64,000 bases of DNA, taken from the NCBI GenBank assembly GCA_027596195.1, contig JADGJG010000010.1, forward strand, positions 48,317-112,316, given 5' to 3'. Made by a program: the position numbers and the translations under genes. Positions 21,479-36,223 of this stretch are shown here, in pieces; position 1 is the stretch's first letter, and every line of letters begins with the position of its first letter. The DNA comes from Podochytrium sp. JEL0797. Lineage: Eukaryota > Chytridiomycota > Chytridiomycetes > Chytridiales > Chytriomycetaceae. The notes under the pieces were generated by a model. The model searched no databases and was not told where the DNA came from. It saw nothing but the letters and a program-made list of their open reading frames with translations.

Positions 21479-24400
21479 ATGGCCGATCTCGATCACAGCC
21501 ACCAACAACCCGACATCTCGGACCCCAAAAAGAAGGGTGCGACGGGCGCAGCCGCCGCTGTAAATAATACGAACTTGATTGAAAAGAAGCGCGCGTCCCT
21601 CGACGCGCGGCATCGCTTCCTGCTGGAAAAATTCTCGCAATTCGTGGACGAGAAACCTGCCGGCTTGGAAAACTCGTTGCTGCTCGGCAACAAATTGGAG
21701 GTGCTGAATGATTTTTTTGCTGATAATGGGGCAAAGAAGGTGTTGTTTTATTGGCAAAAGGTAAGATCCTGCTGTTCGCGAAAAGCGCTCGCAATTTCGT
21801 ATTCCTAACTCGCGTTTTTTATTTATTCAGGACGAATCCATCACCCGTCCCGCAGTTGCTGCAGCTGCTCCCGCAGGCGGAATACCTCCTGCCGCCAACG
21901 TTGTTGGCAAACCCATCATTGCACCAGTCGCCACCGTCTCCCCCTACACGCTCGTGGTCAGCAACGGAACCAAAGAAGGCCTCACTGGAACCGGATGCTT
22001 CTTTATTCGTACCATCAGCAAACCCATCACGATCGCCAACATTTCGAATGAAGTCTCGTTTGGACTCATTACGGCGAATATTCTCCCGAGTTTGACCACG
22101 ACGGTGAAGCATGTATTGATGCCTGCGTTGAAAGCCCAGGTAAAATATTCTTTCATACATTATTTGCTTGCGCCGAAAACTAAGATTGATAAACAAAAAC
22201 AGGAAAACTGGGGCGTTCTTCAACGCCAAAAAGACGAATCCGTCAAAGGATTCATGGAAGTTCTCGAGCGCTTCGTGAACGATCTCGATGTGGCCATGGT
22301 CAACTTGAACGACTCGGTCCAACTCAACAAAGTACCCGCCAACGTGGATTTGGACGCGTTCAAGAAGCCCGCTGAGTATGCGAATGCGGCACATGTTCCA
22401 GAAGTTGTCAATGCGCTGGAAGGTATATTCTTTAACGAATTTTCCTTGTTTTTTTCTGTTCAGTTGCTGATTTTTCTTGCAAAGGCGTTGTCACGGAATG
22501 GTGCAAACAAATCGAACAAGTCCTCGCCGAATCCGAGCAAATGCGTAAAGAAGCCGACGACATTGGACCCAACGCCGAACTCGCGCACTGGAAAGCGCGC
22601 ATGGTCAAATTCAACTCCATCACGGACCAACTCAAGAGCTCCAAGTGCAAAAAAGTGATTGGAATCTTGAACGCGGTCAAGTCGCGCGCCTTGTTGAAGA
22701 CATGGAAGGATTTGGATGATCGTGTGACGGATGCGGCGAATGAGTCCAAGGTGAGAAAACCCTGGGATCCTTTCAGTTTTTGGTCCTAACCCTTGTCTTT
22801 TCCAGGACAATGTGAAATATTTGTACACACTTGAGCGTTTTTACGACCCGCTGTACTCGTGTGATCCATTGACCATGGTTCCATCTATCCCCGGCCTCAT
22901 CAACGCGATCAAAATGATTTACAGGTTCGTTTCGCGACTTATACGCGTTTTGCTCTCATGGGAGTCTAAATCCAATCCCAACACAGCATCTCTCGTTATT
23001 ACAACACTTCTGAGCGAATGACGTCTCTGTTCGTCAAAGTGACGAACCAAATGATTACAAGTTGTAAGGAATACGTGTACAAGGACGAGGGGACCAAACT
23101 CTGGGACCAAGACCGAACGCAGTTGGTTAAAAAGTTGAATGACTGCGTCAAACTCAATGAGGCTTATCAGCGCTGCTTCCACGAGACCAAGGTTTGTTTT
23201 ATAGGCTTCAGTTTCAGTCGATGAGCGAAAATGGTTAAAGGGAATTTCTAAAATCACAGAAACGCCTGCAAGAAAACCCGTCCGAGAAGCAATTTGACTT
23301 TTCCGAAATGTACATTTTTGGAAAGTTTGACGCCTTCTGCAAGCGAATCCAAAAAGTCATCGACATGTTCAGCGTGATTGAAAAGTTTTCCCTGCTCGAA
23401 AAGCTTGGAATCGAGGGCATGGACAGTCTCATTCGTCGCTTCTCCAACATCATGAGCACCATGCAACGCAAACCATACGACATTTTGGACCACCGAAAGA
23501 TGGAGTATGATTCGGACTACAGCGCGTTCAAAAAGCAGATTTCGGACTTGGAGGCGAACTTGCAGCAGTTTATTGACGCGTCATTTGAACGCATCACCAC
23601 CACCGAAATGTCGCTCAACTTGTTGGCCAAATTTAGCCAAATCAAGGACATGCAGCTTGATCTGGAGTCCAAATACCACACCGTCTTTGTTCACTACACG
23701 CGCAAAGACTTGGAAGGCGCGCGTAAGTTGTATCAAAAGTACAAAGACGACCCTCCAACTCCGCGAAACACTCCACCCGTATCTGGAGCCATCGCTTGGG
23801 CTCGGCAGCTCTACCGACGTATCGAGACGCCCATGAAACAGTTCAAGACCAACACGGCTATCCTGGATTCCGTGGAAGCCAAGAAACATATCCGCAACTA
23901 CAACAAACTCGCGCGTGCTCTCATTGAGTTTGAGGTGTTGTGGCACCGAACATGGCTGGATGTCGTGGACCAAGCCAAAACGGGTCTTCAAGCCACTCTG
24001 TTGGTCAACGATCCCGATGGAAACCTGTTTGTCAACTTTGACTCTCAAATCGTGCAACTCATCAAGGAAACTAAGCTCATGATGCGGCTTGGATTGGAAG
24101 TTCCAGACACCATTGGGAACGTGTGCATGAAAGAAATGTACTACAAGGCGTTGGCCACGAGTTTGCAGCAGATGCTCTTGTCCAAAAAACGTGTTTTGGA
24201 GAGAGTCTCCAACATTCTGCGACGTGCCATGATCCCTCACATTGATGAGCTCGACCGTGCTCTTCAACCTGGATTGACTGCACTCACGTGGGCGTCTTTG
24301 AATCTCGACGCCTACCTCCATTCCAACCACCAGCAGCTTGCCAAGCTCGAAGAACTGGTGGACAAGCTTCTCGACATTATCGACTGTCGCATCAGCATGG

Positions 24401-27400
24401 GTGTCAAAAAGATTGCTGAAATGGCTCTCTGTGAAGTGCCCAACGAGTCGGACCAATGGACCGTGGAAACTTTTATTGAAAGGACCGAGTCGCGCTGCGC
24501 GTTTGTCCTCCAGAGCATCAACAACCGAAGCAATTTGATTGAATCTGCTTCAAGAGATATTTGCAATGAGCTTTGCAAAGATCTTCCGAACCCGTTGAAC
24601 CCGGACCTCTTGCTGGCTTACGAGAGCGTCTACTACTACTTCAACGTCCAGAACTTGGAAGCGTTGGTCCAATGTACAAAAGGATCCGTTGATCTTCTTC
24701 GTTCTCGTCTCGGAAACTACACCTCGAATCAATATGGCAAGTCCGGAAGCCAGAGGCCTTTCTTCAAGGCTGAACTTGTCCTGTTGATTCCCACGGTTGT
24801 TCTTCAACCCAAACTCGAAGACATTCAGGGTGCGTTGAATAAGGCTGCGAATATGGTGGCGGAAGTGTCCAAGAAGCTCACGCTAAACTGGAGACAGTTT
24901 TTGAGCCCCACCGAAGATCACAATCGGTATCCCGAAGACACGGCCCAAGTGACCAACAACAAAGATGTGCTCAAGGTGATTGTCATGTTGAGCTCCACCG
25001 TCAACTCGATGAAGAAGGAAGTTGAGCTGCACCGCGAGCAGTTTGCAAAGTACGACTTTTTGTGGAAAGACGACCGGACTGAAACTATTCAAAACTTTTT
25101 GAACGGTAACCCCACGATTGGAGACTTTGAGCAGGAAATCAATCGCTATGAGTCTATTGAAAAGGAAATCACTGATATTCCCAACACGACGCAAATCGGG
25201 TTGCTTCTGATTTCCTCTGAGCCGCTCAAGCTTGCTCTGATTTCTGAGACCAAAGATTGGACGCAGCAGTATGGATTCAACTTGAATCAAAAAGTCAAGA
25301 CGGATATGGAGCAGTTGATTGAGTACATGGATGCGAAAACGTTGAAGTTGTCGCGAAAAATCACAGATGTAAGTCGTATTTAGTTTACAATGGTTGAACC
25401 GGATCTGATTCTGATGCTGTGGTTTTCTTTGATCAGATTGATGACCTGCGAATTGCGGTGCAAACTCTGAGTGAAATCCGGCTGGCGGAGGTCGACATTG
25501 ACATGAAGGTGGCTCCCATCGAAGAAGCCTATTTGTTGTTGGCGAAACATAACGTCAATGTGACCAAAGAAGAAACGGAAATGGTGGACTCGCTGCGTTA
25601 CAGTTGGAAGAAGCTGAAGGGACTCGTGATTGATGTTCAAGCCCACCTAAGCAAGATTCAGCCAATCTTCAAAGCAGATTTGATTGGAGCCGTTGGGAAA
25701 TTTGGCCAAGACGTCAAAGACTTCACGGTGGAGTACACTGAAAGCGGTCCGATGGTTGGAAGCATTCCTCCCAAAACTGCTTCAGAGAGGTTGAACGTGT
25801 TCCAACGCGCTTTCGATGAGCTTAACAGAAAGTGGGAAACTTACTCTGCCGGAGAGGACTTGTTCTCACTCCCCGTCACACCTTTCCCCACCCTCGTTCG
25901 CGTCAAAAAGGAACTCAAGCTTCTGCAAAACTTGTATTCTCTCTACAACGACGTTCTCGAGAAGCGTGGGACATACAACGAGACTCTGTGGTCCGAAATC
26001 GATTTGGAAAAAATCAATACCGACATGAATGACTTCCAGGCCAAAATCAAGAAGCTTCCCAAGGCGATTAAGGAGTGGGATGCGTTCTTGGAGCTGAAGA
26101 AGATTGTTGACGACTTGACCGCCAAGGTCCCTCTTTTGGAGATGATGGGCAACAAGGCTATGCAGCCGCGTCATTGGGAGGCCATTCAAAAAGTCTCTAA
26201 AACAACGTTCAACATGGATCCCGAAATGTTCTACTTGAGGAACCTCCTGGACGCCCCACTCGTTGAGGTGAAAGAAGACGTGGAAGATATTTGTACCGGA
26301 GCAGTGAAGGAAGCCGATATTGAAGTCAAGTTGAAGCAAACGGTTGCTGATTGGGAGGACAAGATCTTTACTCTTGGAACTTTCAAGACCCGAGGCAACT
26401 TGGTGCTCAAGCCTTCCGCAACTTCTGAAATCATCAGTTTGATGGAAGACTCTCTCATGACACTCGGATCTCTGATGTCCAACCGTTACAACGCGCCATT
26501 CAAGGCAGAAATTCAGACATGGGTCCACAACTTGTCAACGGCTGCTGAAGTAATTGAAAACTGGCTCGCTGTGCAAAATCTGTGGATCTATTTGGAAGCC
26601 GTGTTTGTGGGTGGTGATATTGCCAAGCAGATGCCCAAGGAAGCCAAGCGTTTCAGCAACATTGACAAGAGTTGGTGCAAAATTATGGGGCTGGCAAACG
26701 AGCACCCCAACGTGATTCAGTGCTGTGTGCTGGATGAAACCATCGCGAACCTGTTGCCTCACTTGTCCGAACAGCTCGAACTGTGTCAAAAGTCACTTTC
26801 TGGTTACTTGGAGTCCAAGCGAGCAGTTTTCCCTCGCTTCTATTTTGTGTCCGATCCTGCGTTGCTGGAAATTCTTGGGCAAGCATCTGATTCACACACC
26901 ATTCAAGCGCATCTCAAATCAGTGACGGACAACGTGAACAGTGTCCAATTCCACGACAAAGAATACGACAAAATTCTTGCTTTGGAGTCGGCCGAAGGAG
27001 AACGCGTTCCCCTCACAAAGCCCATGCTTGCCACGGGAAATGTCGAGCTATGGCTCGGAACTCTTCTCGCTGCTGGTCAAACCACCATCAATGATATCAC
27101 GCGTGAAGCTGCCGCGCGTGTGAATGACATGCCGTTGCAAAAGTTCTTGGATGAATACCCCGCCCAAATCGGTCTTTTGTGTCTGCAAATCCAATGGACT
27201 TCAATGAGTGAGGAGGCGCTCACAAACTCCAAGACAGACAAAAAGAAAATGGCTGCAACCAATCAACGCGTCACTGACATTTTGAACATGCTGATTGAGA
27301 ACACGACCAAGGACTTGACGAAAATGGACCGTGTCAAATACGAAACATTCATCACGATCCAGGTGCACCACAAGGATGTGTTTGAAAAGCTCTACAAAAC

Positions 27401-30400
27401 CCATGTCAAGTCAGCCGAGGACTTTGAGTGGTTGAAGCAGGCTCGTTTCTACTGGCACGAAACCAAAGATTGCTGCATTGTCTCCATCACCAACTTTGAC
27501 TTCAAGTACCAGTGCGAGTACCTGGGATGCACAGATCGATTGGTTATTACGCCTCTCACTGATCGAGTATACATTACTCTCGCGCAAGCGATGGGTATGT
27601 CGCTGGGAGGCTCGCCTGCTGGCCCAGCCGGAACTGGTAAAACCGAATCGACAAAGGATCTGGGAAAGAATTTGGCAAAATGGGTCGTTGTGTTCAACTG
27701 CTCCGATCAAATGGATGTAAGTCATTGTATTTTTACGCATTTCCCTCCTTTTTCTAATCAAGGTAATGGCAGTACCGAGGACTTGGACGTATTTACAAGG
27801 GACTCGCGCAAGCAGGCGTGTGGGGGTGTTTCGACGAGTTTAACCGAATTGGTAAGACTAATTGCTAGTAAGGTCGAACTCGACTAATTGAAAATTATCT
27901 TCAGAATTGCCTGTGCTTTCTGTGGCTGCCCAGCAGATTGGATGCGTTTTGGCTGCGCGAAAAGAACGCAAGACATCCTTTATATTCACGGATGGAGACA
28001 ATGTCGACCTTAACCCTGAGGTGGGAATGTTTATCACGATGAACCCTGGATACGCTGGACGGTGAGACTGAGAACTCTGTCGATTTTTGACAGGCACTAA
28101 TCTTAATATTTTTCTAAAAGTGTCGAGCTTCCAGAAAACTTGAAGGTGCATTTCAGATATGTCGCAATGATGGTGCCGGATAGACAGATTATTATTCGTG
28201 TCAAGCTTGCCGGTTGTGGTTTCAAAGACAACATCCCGCTTGCCAAGAAATTCTTCGTGCTGTACGGCCTCTGTGAGCAGCAATTGTCAAAGCAAGTCCA
28301 CTATGACTTTGGTTTGAGAAATATTCTGTCCGTTTTGCGTACATCTGGTTCCGTCAAGCGTGCCAACCCCGAGGACTCAGAAAACATGATTCTGATGAGA
28401 GTACTTCGTGATATGAATCTGTCAAAACTTGTCGACGAAGATGAGGCTCTTTTCCTCTCGCTTGTCAACGATTTGTTCCCTGGTGTTGTTGTCAAGAAAG
28501 GTGTGCTTCAACATCTCTCTTATTTTTGTTCAGTTTTCTAATGGAATTTGAACAGCTTCATATCCATCAATCGAAGTGGCTATTGACCAGCAGCTTGCTG
28601 AAGTGAACTTGATCAATCATCCACCTTGGACGTTGAAGGTTATTCAGTTGTACGAAACACAGCGCGTGCGTCACGGAATCATGGTTCTCGGACCAACGGG
28701 AACTGGAAAGACCAAAGTAAGTTTTTAATACGACTTTAAGATACGAGAACTAATTTGCGTGCTTTCATAGTGTATTGCCGCATTGCTGAAGTCGATGACC
28801 ATGTGTGGCGACCCCCACAAGGAGCTTCGCATGAATCCGAAAGCCATTACCGATTTCCAGATGTTTGGTCGTCTTGATGTCACCACCAACGATTGGACGG
28901 ACGGAATCTTCAGTTCTCTGTGGAGAAAAACGCTGAAAAACAAGGGCAACACGATTTGGATCATTCTCGATGGCCCCGTCGACGCAGTTTGGATTGAGAA
29001 CTTGAATAGTGTGTTAGACGATAACAAATGTCTTACGTTGGCGAACGGAGATCGTATTCCCATGTCTGCTGCTTGTAAGCTGGTGTTTGAGGTCCACTCG
29101 CTTCGAAACGCCTCTCCAGCTACCGTTTCTCGTTGTGGTATGATTTACATCGGAACTGTTGCTCTCACTTGGGACATTGTCCTGCAGTCTTGGTTGAAAT
29201 CGAGACCCGCCAGCGAAGTCGCCGTTTTGGAGCCATTGTTCAACAGCAGTTACGCGCACGCCAATAACTTCGTCTGGCTCGAATCGCACTTCAAAATGAT
29301 TATCGCCAAGGTTGCTTACGTCTCCAACGTCTGCATGCTGTTGACGGGCTTGATTCCAAAAGTCGAGGCCAACAAATCGACTGTCTCTCCAGACCACTTG
29401 GAACGCCTGTACATTTTCTCGCTGTTTTGGGCCATGGGAGCTCTTTTGGAATTGGATGAACGTAAGAAGCTGCAACAGATGGTCATGACAAACGTAAGTA
29501 TTTTTGGCACCACTTCTTTGACCAAATACTCAAAATAATTCTTACAGGCTCCAAACTTGAAGTATCCTCTGATCGACCCAACATCACAAGATACAGTGTA
29601 CGAATTTTTCGTAAACGAGGCCGGCCAGTGGCAGCACTGGAAAGACAAAGTGCCAACATGGGTCTACCCACAGGACTCGAGTCCAGAGTTTTCAAGTATT
29701 ATTATCCCGACCGTCGACAACGTGCGTTGCGAGTTCCTCATTGAGACATGCGCGAAGCAACTCAAATCCGTCTTGCTGATTGGAGAGCCAGGTACGGCTA
29801 AAACCGTCACGATCCGGAAATATCTCGCGAAACTGTCATCCGACACGCATCTGTACAAGAGCATGTCCTTTTCCTCTGCGACAACTCCTATGATCTTTCA
29901 ACGAACCATCGAGTCCTACCTTGATAAGCGGATGGGATCGACTTATGGTCCGCCTGCCGGCAAGAAAATGCTGATCTTCATTGACGACGTGAACATGCCA
30001 GAAATTAACGAATGGGGTGACCAAGTAACGGGAGAAATTGTTCGTCAATTGATGGAGTGGCAGGGATTCTATTCACTCGATCGTCCGGGAGACTGGACGG
30101 CTATCGTTGACCTGCAATATCTTGGGGCCATGATGCATCCAGGAGGTGGTCGTAACGATATTCCGAGTCGTTTGAAGAGGCAGTTCTTTGCTCTCAACTG
30201 CACGATTCCATCTGACGTGTCTGTTGACCGAATTTTCGGAACCATGTTGGAGGGTCACTTTTCTGAGGCGCGTAAATTCAACGAGGAGATTCAGAACTTG
30301 GCAGCGAAAATTCCTGGCTTGACGCGAAGGCTGTGGCAGCAAACCAAAACCAAAATGTTACCGACTCCTGCCAAATTCCACTATGTAAGCTTGATTTACA

Positions 30401-33400
30401 TCTCTCTTGAGTTTCCAACTAATTCACCCTTTTCAGATCTTTAACTTGCGTGATTTGAGTCGTATTGTTGAAGGAATGCTGAACTCACATTCGGAAGAAA
30501 TCTGCAATTCCAAAATGCTGTTGATGCTCTGGGAACACGAGTGCTCCAGAGTCATTCCCGATCGATTTATCACATCCGAGGATGTGGACTGGTTCAATAA
30601 GGCTCAGACCAATATCATTGCAAAAGAACTCGGGGAAGACTTGTCATTAGCTGTCGCAAGCAAGAGTCTGTTTGTTGATTTCTTGAGAGAACCACCTGAA
30701 GTCGACGACCCGGAAGTCGAAATTGACTTGGAGTCTATCAAAGTGTACGAAAAAGTGCCCAGCTTTGAAGTTCTCCGAGACAGATTGACGGAGTACATGA
30801 AGCAATACAACGAAAACGTTCGTGGCTCCAAGATGGACCTGGTGCTCTTTGAGGATGCAATGAGGCATATTGTCAGAATCTCGCGTATTATTCGTACCGC
30901 CCGAGGAAGTGCTCTGCTGGTCGGAGTTGGTGGTTCTGGAAAACAGTCCCTCACGAAGCTCGCCGCGTTCATCGCAAAAAGTCAAGTGTTCCAAATTGCC
31001 ATCTCCAAGAACTATTCTACATCGAATTTGATGGAAGACTTGAAGTTTATGTTCAAAATTGCTGGTGCTGCAGGAAAATCGATGGTTTGTTCTCTAAATG
31101 CGTGCGATTCGTTTCGAATACTTACTTTCTCCAACAGACATTCATCTTCACTGACAACGAGATCAAAGAGGAAGGATTCCTTGGTTACATCAACAATATT
31201 CTGACCTCAGGAGAAGTGACGAATTTATTCGCCAAGGATGAAGTCATTGCGATCGCGTCCGATTTGCGAGGGGCTCTCAAGAAAGCCAGGCCAAACGTGA
31301 TCGATTCAATCGAAAACTTGTGGCAATTTTTCATTGATCGAGTGAAGGCAAATCTGCACGTCGCTCTTTGCTTCTCGCCAGGTTTGTTTATTATAATCTT
31401 TGTGTGCATTTCTAACTTGGATTTTCTCTTCTCAGTCGGTGACAAGTTCCGAAACCGATCTCTCAAATTCCCTGGTCTGATTTCCGGATGCACAATGGAT
31501 TGGTTCACACGTTGGCCAAATGAAGCCCTTCGCGCTGTGGCTGACAAGTATCTGAGTGAAATGGAGATTGCGTGCACCGAACAGGTCAAAAAAGAGGTGG
31601 TGTTCCATATGGCTTACGTCCATGATCTCGTGACGGAGGCTTGCGACAACTACTTTACTCAATTCCGTCGTCGAACGCATGTTACTCCCAAGTCGTACCT
31701 TTCGTTCTTGGGCTCCTACAAATCGCTCTATACTGATAAACGAGCTGAAGTGGGAGGATCATCAGATCGCATGAATTTGGGATTGTCGAAGCTGATCGAG
31801 GCATCTAAATCAGTGGCCGTTCTTCAAGAGCAACTTGTCGTCAAAGAAAAAGACTTGGCTGTTGCTTCCAAAGCTGCCGACCTTGTGTTGACAGAAGTCA
31901 CTGTCTCCACTGCTGCTGCAGAAAAAGTGAAAGATTCCGTGCTGAAGGTGAAAACAAAGTCCGAGGGAATTGCGAACGTTATCAAGGCCGACAAAGTTTA
32001 TGCCGAATCTCAATTGGAGGCCGCAAAACCTGCTTTGGAAGAGGCCACTAATGCATTGAATTCCATTCAAGCATCTCACATTTCCACTGTCAGAAAGCTG
32101 GCAAAACCTCCACACTTGATCATGAGAATTATGGACGGTGTGTTGATTCTGCAAAAGAGAAAAGTCGACCCAGTCGTCCAAGATCCTGACAAGCCATGCT
32201 GCAAACCTTCTTGGTCTGAATCCTTGAAGCTTATGTCCGCATCCGACTTTTTGGTTTCCCTGACCACTTTCGGGAAGGACGAAATCAACGAAGAAACGGT
32301 TGAACTGCTGGAGCCGTTGATTGAAATGCCCGACTTCAACTTGGAAGGTGCCAAAAAGGTGTCTGGTGATGTTGCCGGTCTTGCCTCCTGGGTTCGAGCG
32401 ATGGCCTTCTACTTCTCCATCAATAAGAAGGTTATTCCTCTGAAGGCGAATTTGATTGTTCAAGAGGCCAAATTGACGCTTGCTATGGGTGATTTGAACA
32501 AAGCTCAAGCAATGCTTGACGAGAAGCAGGCTGAGTTGGACATCTTCAACGAAAACTACAGAAACGCCATTGGTCAGAAGCAAGCACTCCAGGCTGACGC
32601 TGATGGTTGTAAGCGCAAAATGACGGCCGCCACTGCCCTGATTTCGGGTTTGAAGGGTGAAAAAGACCGTTGGACCATTCAAAGTAAGGAGTTTGCCGAG
32701 AGAATCGGTCGTTTGGTGGGAGATGTTATTTTGGCTGTCGCGTTCTTGTCCTACTCTGGACCATTCAATCAAACATTCCGAGGTCAAATGCTGGATGGTT
32801 GGAAGAAGGAGCTCGGAAAGAGAAAGATTCCTCACACTGGGGATTTGGATATCATTGGCTTGCTAGTCGAAAGCACCACTGTCGGCGAATGGAACATTCA
32901 AGGTCTACCAACAGACGAGCTCTCGACTCAGAACGGTATCATTGTAACAAAAGGAACAAGATACCCTCTCCTGATCGACCCCCAGACGCAAGGAAAGTCT
33001 TGGATCAAGAACCGTGAAGCCAACAACAAATTGCAAGTGACAACGCTATCCAACAAATACTTCCGTCAACACGTTGAAGATTGCGTTAGTCAAGGACGCC
33101 CGCTTCTGATTGAAGATGTAGAAGAGGCCCTTGACCCGACTCTGGACAACATTCTTGAAAGAAACTTGATCAAGGCCGGTCGCGCGTGGAAAGTTGTGTT
33201 TGGAGACAAAGAAGTCGACTTCTGTGAAGGATTCTACCTCTTCTTCACCACCAAATTGCCCAACCCGAACTACAACCCCGAAGTCTACGCCAAGACGAGT
33301 ATTATTGACTTCACGGTCACGAGTAAGGGTCTCGAAGAGCAACTGCTGGGTCGTGTCATCATGCGAGAAAAGCAGGAGCTCGAAACAGAGCGAGCTAAAC

Positions 33401-36104
33401 TGATGGAGGAAGTGAACTCCAACAAGAGAAAGATGAAGCAGCTCGAAGACAACTTGCTGCATCGTCTCACGTCGACCAAAGGATCGTTGGTAGATGACGA
33501 GTCTCTGATTGAAGTGCTGGCCATCACGAAAACCACTGCTGAGGAAGTCAATGAAAAGCTCGTGGTTGCTGCAGACACTCAAAAGAAGATTTCGATTGCT
33601 CGTGAAGAATATCGACCCGTCGCTTCTCGCGGAAGTATCATCTATTTCCTGATTGCTGAGATGTCCATGGTGAACGTGATGTACCAGACAAGTCTCAAGC
33701 AGTTTTTGGGATTGTTTGACGAGAGTATGGAAAAGGGAGCGCCATCACCCATCCCCAGCAAACGTATTCAAAACATTATCGAATACTGTACCTTCAGGTC
33801 GTTCGCCTACATGTCTCGTGGATTGTACGAAGTTCACAAAGTGCTGTTTGTGCTCTTGCTGGCGTTGAAAATCGATATCTTTATGGGCAAATTGACACAC
33901 GAAGAGTTCCGTTGCCTCATCAAAGGAGGAGCTGCTTTGGATATCAACACAGTCGCCAAGAAGCCGTTCAACTGGCTTCCTGATATCACGTGGCTCAATC
34001 TTTGCGCTTTGAGCAAGATGCCTGGGTTCACGGATGTTCTGAATCAAGTCGGCAAGAACGAGAAGGCATGGAAAGCGTGGTACGAGAAGGATGCTCCTGA
34101 AAACGAGATGCTTCCCAGTGGATACCACAACTCGCTCGACACGTTCCGCAGGTTCTTGCTGGTTCGGTCATGGTGTTTGGATCGAACAATTATGATGGCC
34201 AAACAGTACATTGCCAGTTCTCTTAACCCTCGATTTGCAGAATCCCAAATTCTCGACTTGGATGCCTTGTTGGGAGAGTCAGACAACAGAACACCAATGA
34301 TTTGTCTGCTTTCGCAAGGTTCTGACCCCTCTTCCGATATCGAAAACCTGTGCAAAAAGAACAAGACGGATATCAAAGCCATTTCCATGGGACAAGGACA
34401 GGAAGTGCACGCGAGAAAGCTGCTACAATCTTATATGGTCAGTGGAGGATGGGCACTTCTTCAAAACTGTCATCTTGGTCTGCCATTCATGGATGAACTT
34501 TTGTCGACCATTCTGGACACGGAAGTAGTCCACGAAAATTTCAGGCTCTGGATTACCGTTGATATTGCCCCCAAATTCCCTATTACGTTCCTCCAAACTG
34601 CCATCAAGTTCACCAATGAGCCGCCTCAGGGTGTCAAGGCTGGTTTGAAGAGAACTTATGCATGGCTGACTCAGGATATGCTTGATATGAGTTCGCGCCC
34701 ACAATACAAACCTCTGCTGTATGGGCTCTCCTTCCTGCATTCAGTTGTGCAAGAACGGCGTAAATTTGGTCCACTTGGCTGGAATATCCCGTATGAATTC
34801 AACCAGTCCGACCTGGCAGCATCGGTTCAGTTTGTGCAAAACCACGTTGATGAGTTGGCCCCGAAAGCGCCGATTTCATGGACAACGGCTCGCTACATGT
34901 TCTGTGAGGTACATTATGGTGGTCGTGTGACGGATGACTACGATCGGTGAGTATTTCTCTTCTCTATCCATTTATTCGTAATCTAACGTCCAAACCAAAC
35001 AGTCGCTTGCTGGTGACATATGGAAAAGTGTGGTTTGGAGAGCACATGTTCTTGGACAACTTTGTCTTTTACAAAGGGTACGCGATCCCACACCTCAAAA
35101 CCGTTGAGGACTACCGAACGTCGATTGAAAACCTCCCCCTTGTCGACACACCCGACGTGTTTGGTCTTCACCCCAACGCCGATATTTCCGCTCAAACCAA
35201 AGTATCGCAAGGAATGCTCGACACTATCATGTCGATCCAACCCAAAGATTCCAACACCGGATCCGGCGAAACGCGTGAAGACACGGTCAAACGCATGGCC
35301 AACGACTTGCTCAGCAAATTACCGGAAGACTTTGACAAGAACAAAGTGAAGGCGGCCATTGCGAAACAAGGGAACCTCAGACCGTTGTCTATCTTCCTCG
35401 CACAAGAAATTGATCGTATGCAAGTCGTCATTAGTGTCGTTCGGTCCACGCTGAACGACTTGAAACTGGCGATTGATGGAACCATCATTGTGAGTGCTCA
35501 ACTGCAGGAGGCGTTGGATGCACTCTATGACGCTGGTGTTCCCAAAGCGTGGATGAAAGTGTCATGGATCAGTGCGACCCTTGGTCTCTGGTACTCTGAA
35601 ATGTTGGCGCGCATTGCCCAGTTCCAATCATGGTGCTTTGAAGGCCGTCCCTTGGTCTACTGGTTGTCTGGATTCTTTAACGCGCAGGGTTTCTTGACGG
35701 CCGTGAGACAGGAAATCACGCGTGCACACAAGGACCAGAACTGGGCGTTGGATGGAGTGAAGCTTGCCTGTGAAGTGTTGAAGCAAATGAAGGAGGATGT
35801 CACAGCCCCTCCGAACGAAGGAGTATTTATCCATGGATTGTTTATTGAGGGGGCCGGATGGGATCGCAAGAATATTCGGCTGGCAGAGGCCCAGCCCAAG
35901 ATTCTGTACCAGCAAATGCCTGTCATTCACGTGTCTGCCTTGTTTACAACAGAAGAAACGGATCCTAAGCTGTATGTGGCACCCGTTTACAGGCGACCGA
36001 GACGTACCGATCTCAACTATGTGTTCCCAGTTGAGCTCAAGACGGTGCAGAGTCCTGATTATTGGATTCTTAGAGGTGTAGCGTTGCTATGTGCAACGAG
36101 TTAA
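21479..36104 (+). CDS. DNAH5: Axonemal outer-arm dynein heavy chain, gamma type (DNAH5/DNAH8 class)
   Basis: A motor of the flagellar outer dynein arm. Exons: 21479-21760, 21831-22139, 22203-22422, 22485-22750, 22806-22924, 22987-23191, 23260-25368, 25437-27716, 27773-27851, 27905-28061, 28121-28500, 28556-28716, 28771-29493, 29548-30384, 30437-31084, 31138-31381, 31436-34946 and 35003-36104. They sum to 4543 residues, normal for the family. The tail begins with [12 protein letters not shown] and later has [15 protein letters not shown] and [11 protein letters not shown], as in animal DNAH5. P-loops: AAA1 GPAGTGKT (27621), AAA2 GPTGTGKT (28690), AAA3 GEPGTAKT (29782), AAA4 GVGGSGKQ (30923). 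The stalk coiled coil and microtubule-binding domain lie in exon 17. The C-terminus [15 protein letters not shown]...[11 protein letters not shown] is DNAH5/8-like, not DNAH9-like. No stop or frameshift seen. Confidence 0.95.
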
Positions 36105-36147
36105 ATTTTTCTATTTCATTTGTATTTTAACTAGATGGTTTTCTCTG

Positions 36148-36153
36148 AATAAA
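36148..36153 (+). terminator. AATAAA poly(A) signal after dynein
   Basis: AATAAA occurs 44 bases after the dynein stop codon at 36104. Confidence 0.5.
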
Positions 36154-36223
36154 AGAGGAATATTTTTTCGAATAACAGACGGCCGACACATTTGGTTTTT
36201 TCCTTTTTTTGAAACCTAGTGCA

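Noticed and set aside
23581..24456. Minus-strand open frame (291 codons) opposite dynein exon 7
   Set aside because: Same reasoning: antisense shadow of a strongly conserved coding exon.
31810..32835. Long minus-strand open frame (341 codons) opposite the dynein gene
   Set aside because: It lies entirely opposite the conserved dynein stalk exon and has no family motif; it is a codon-bias shadow.
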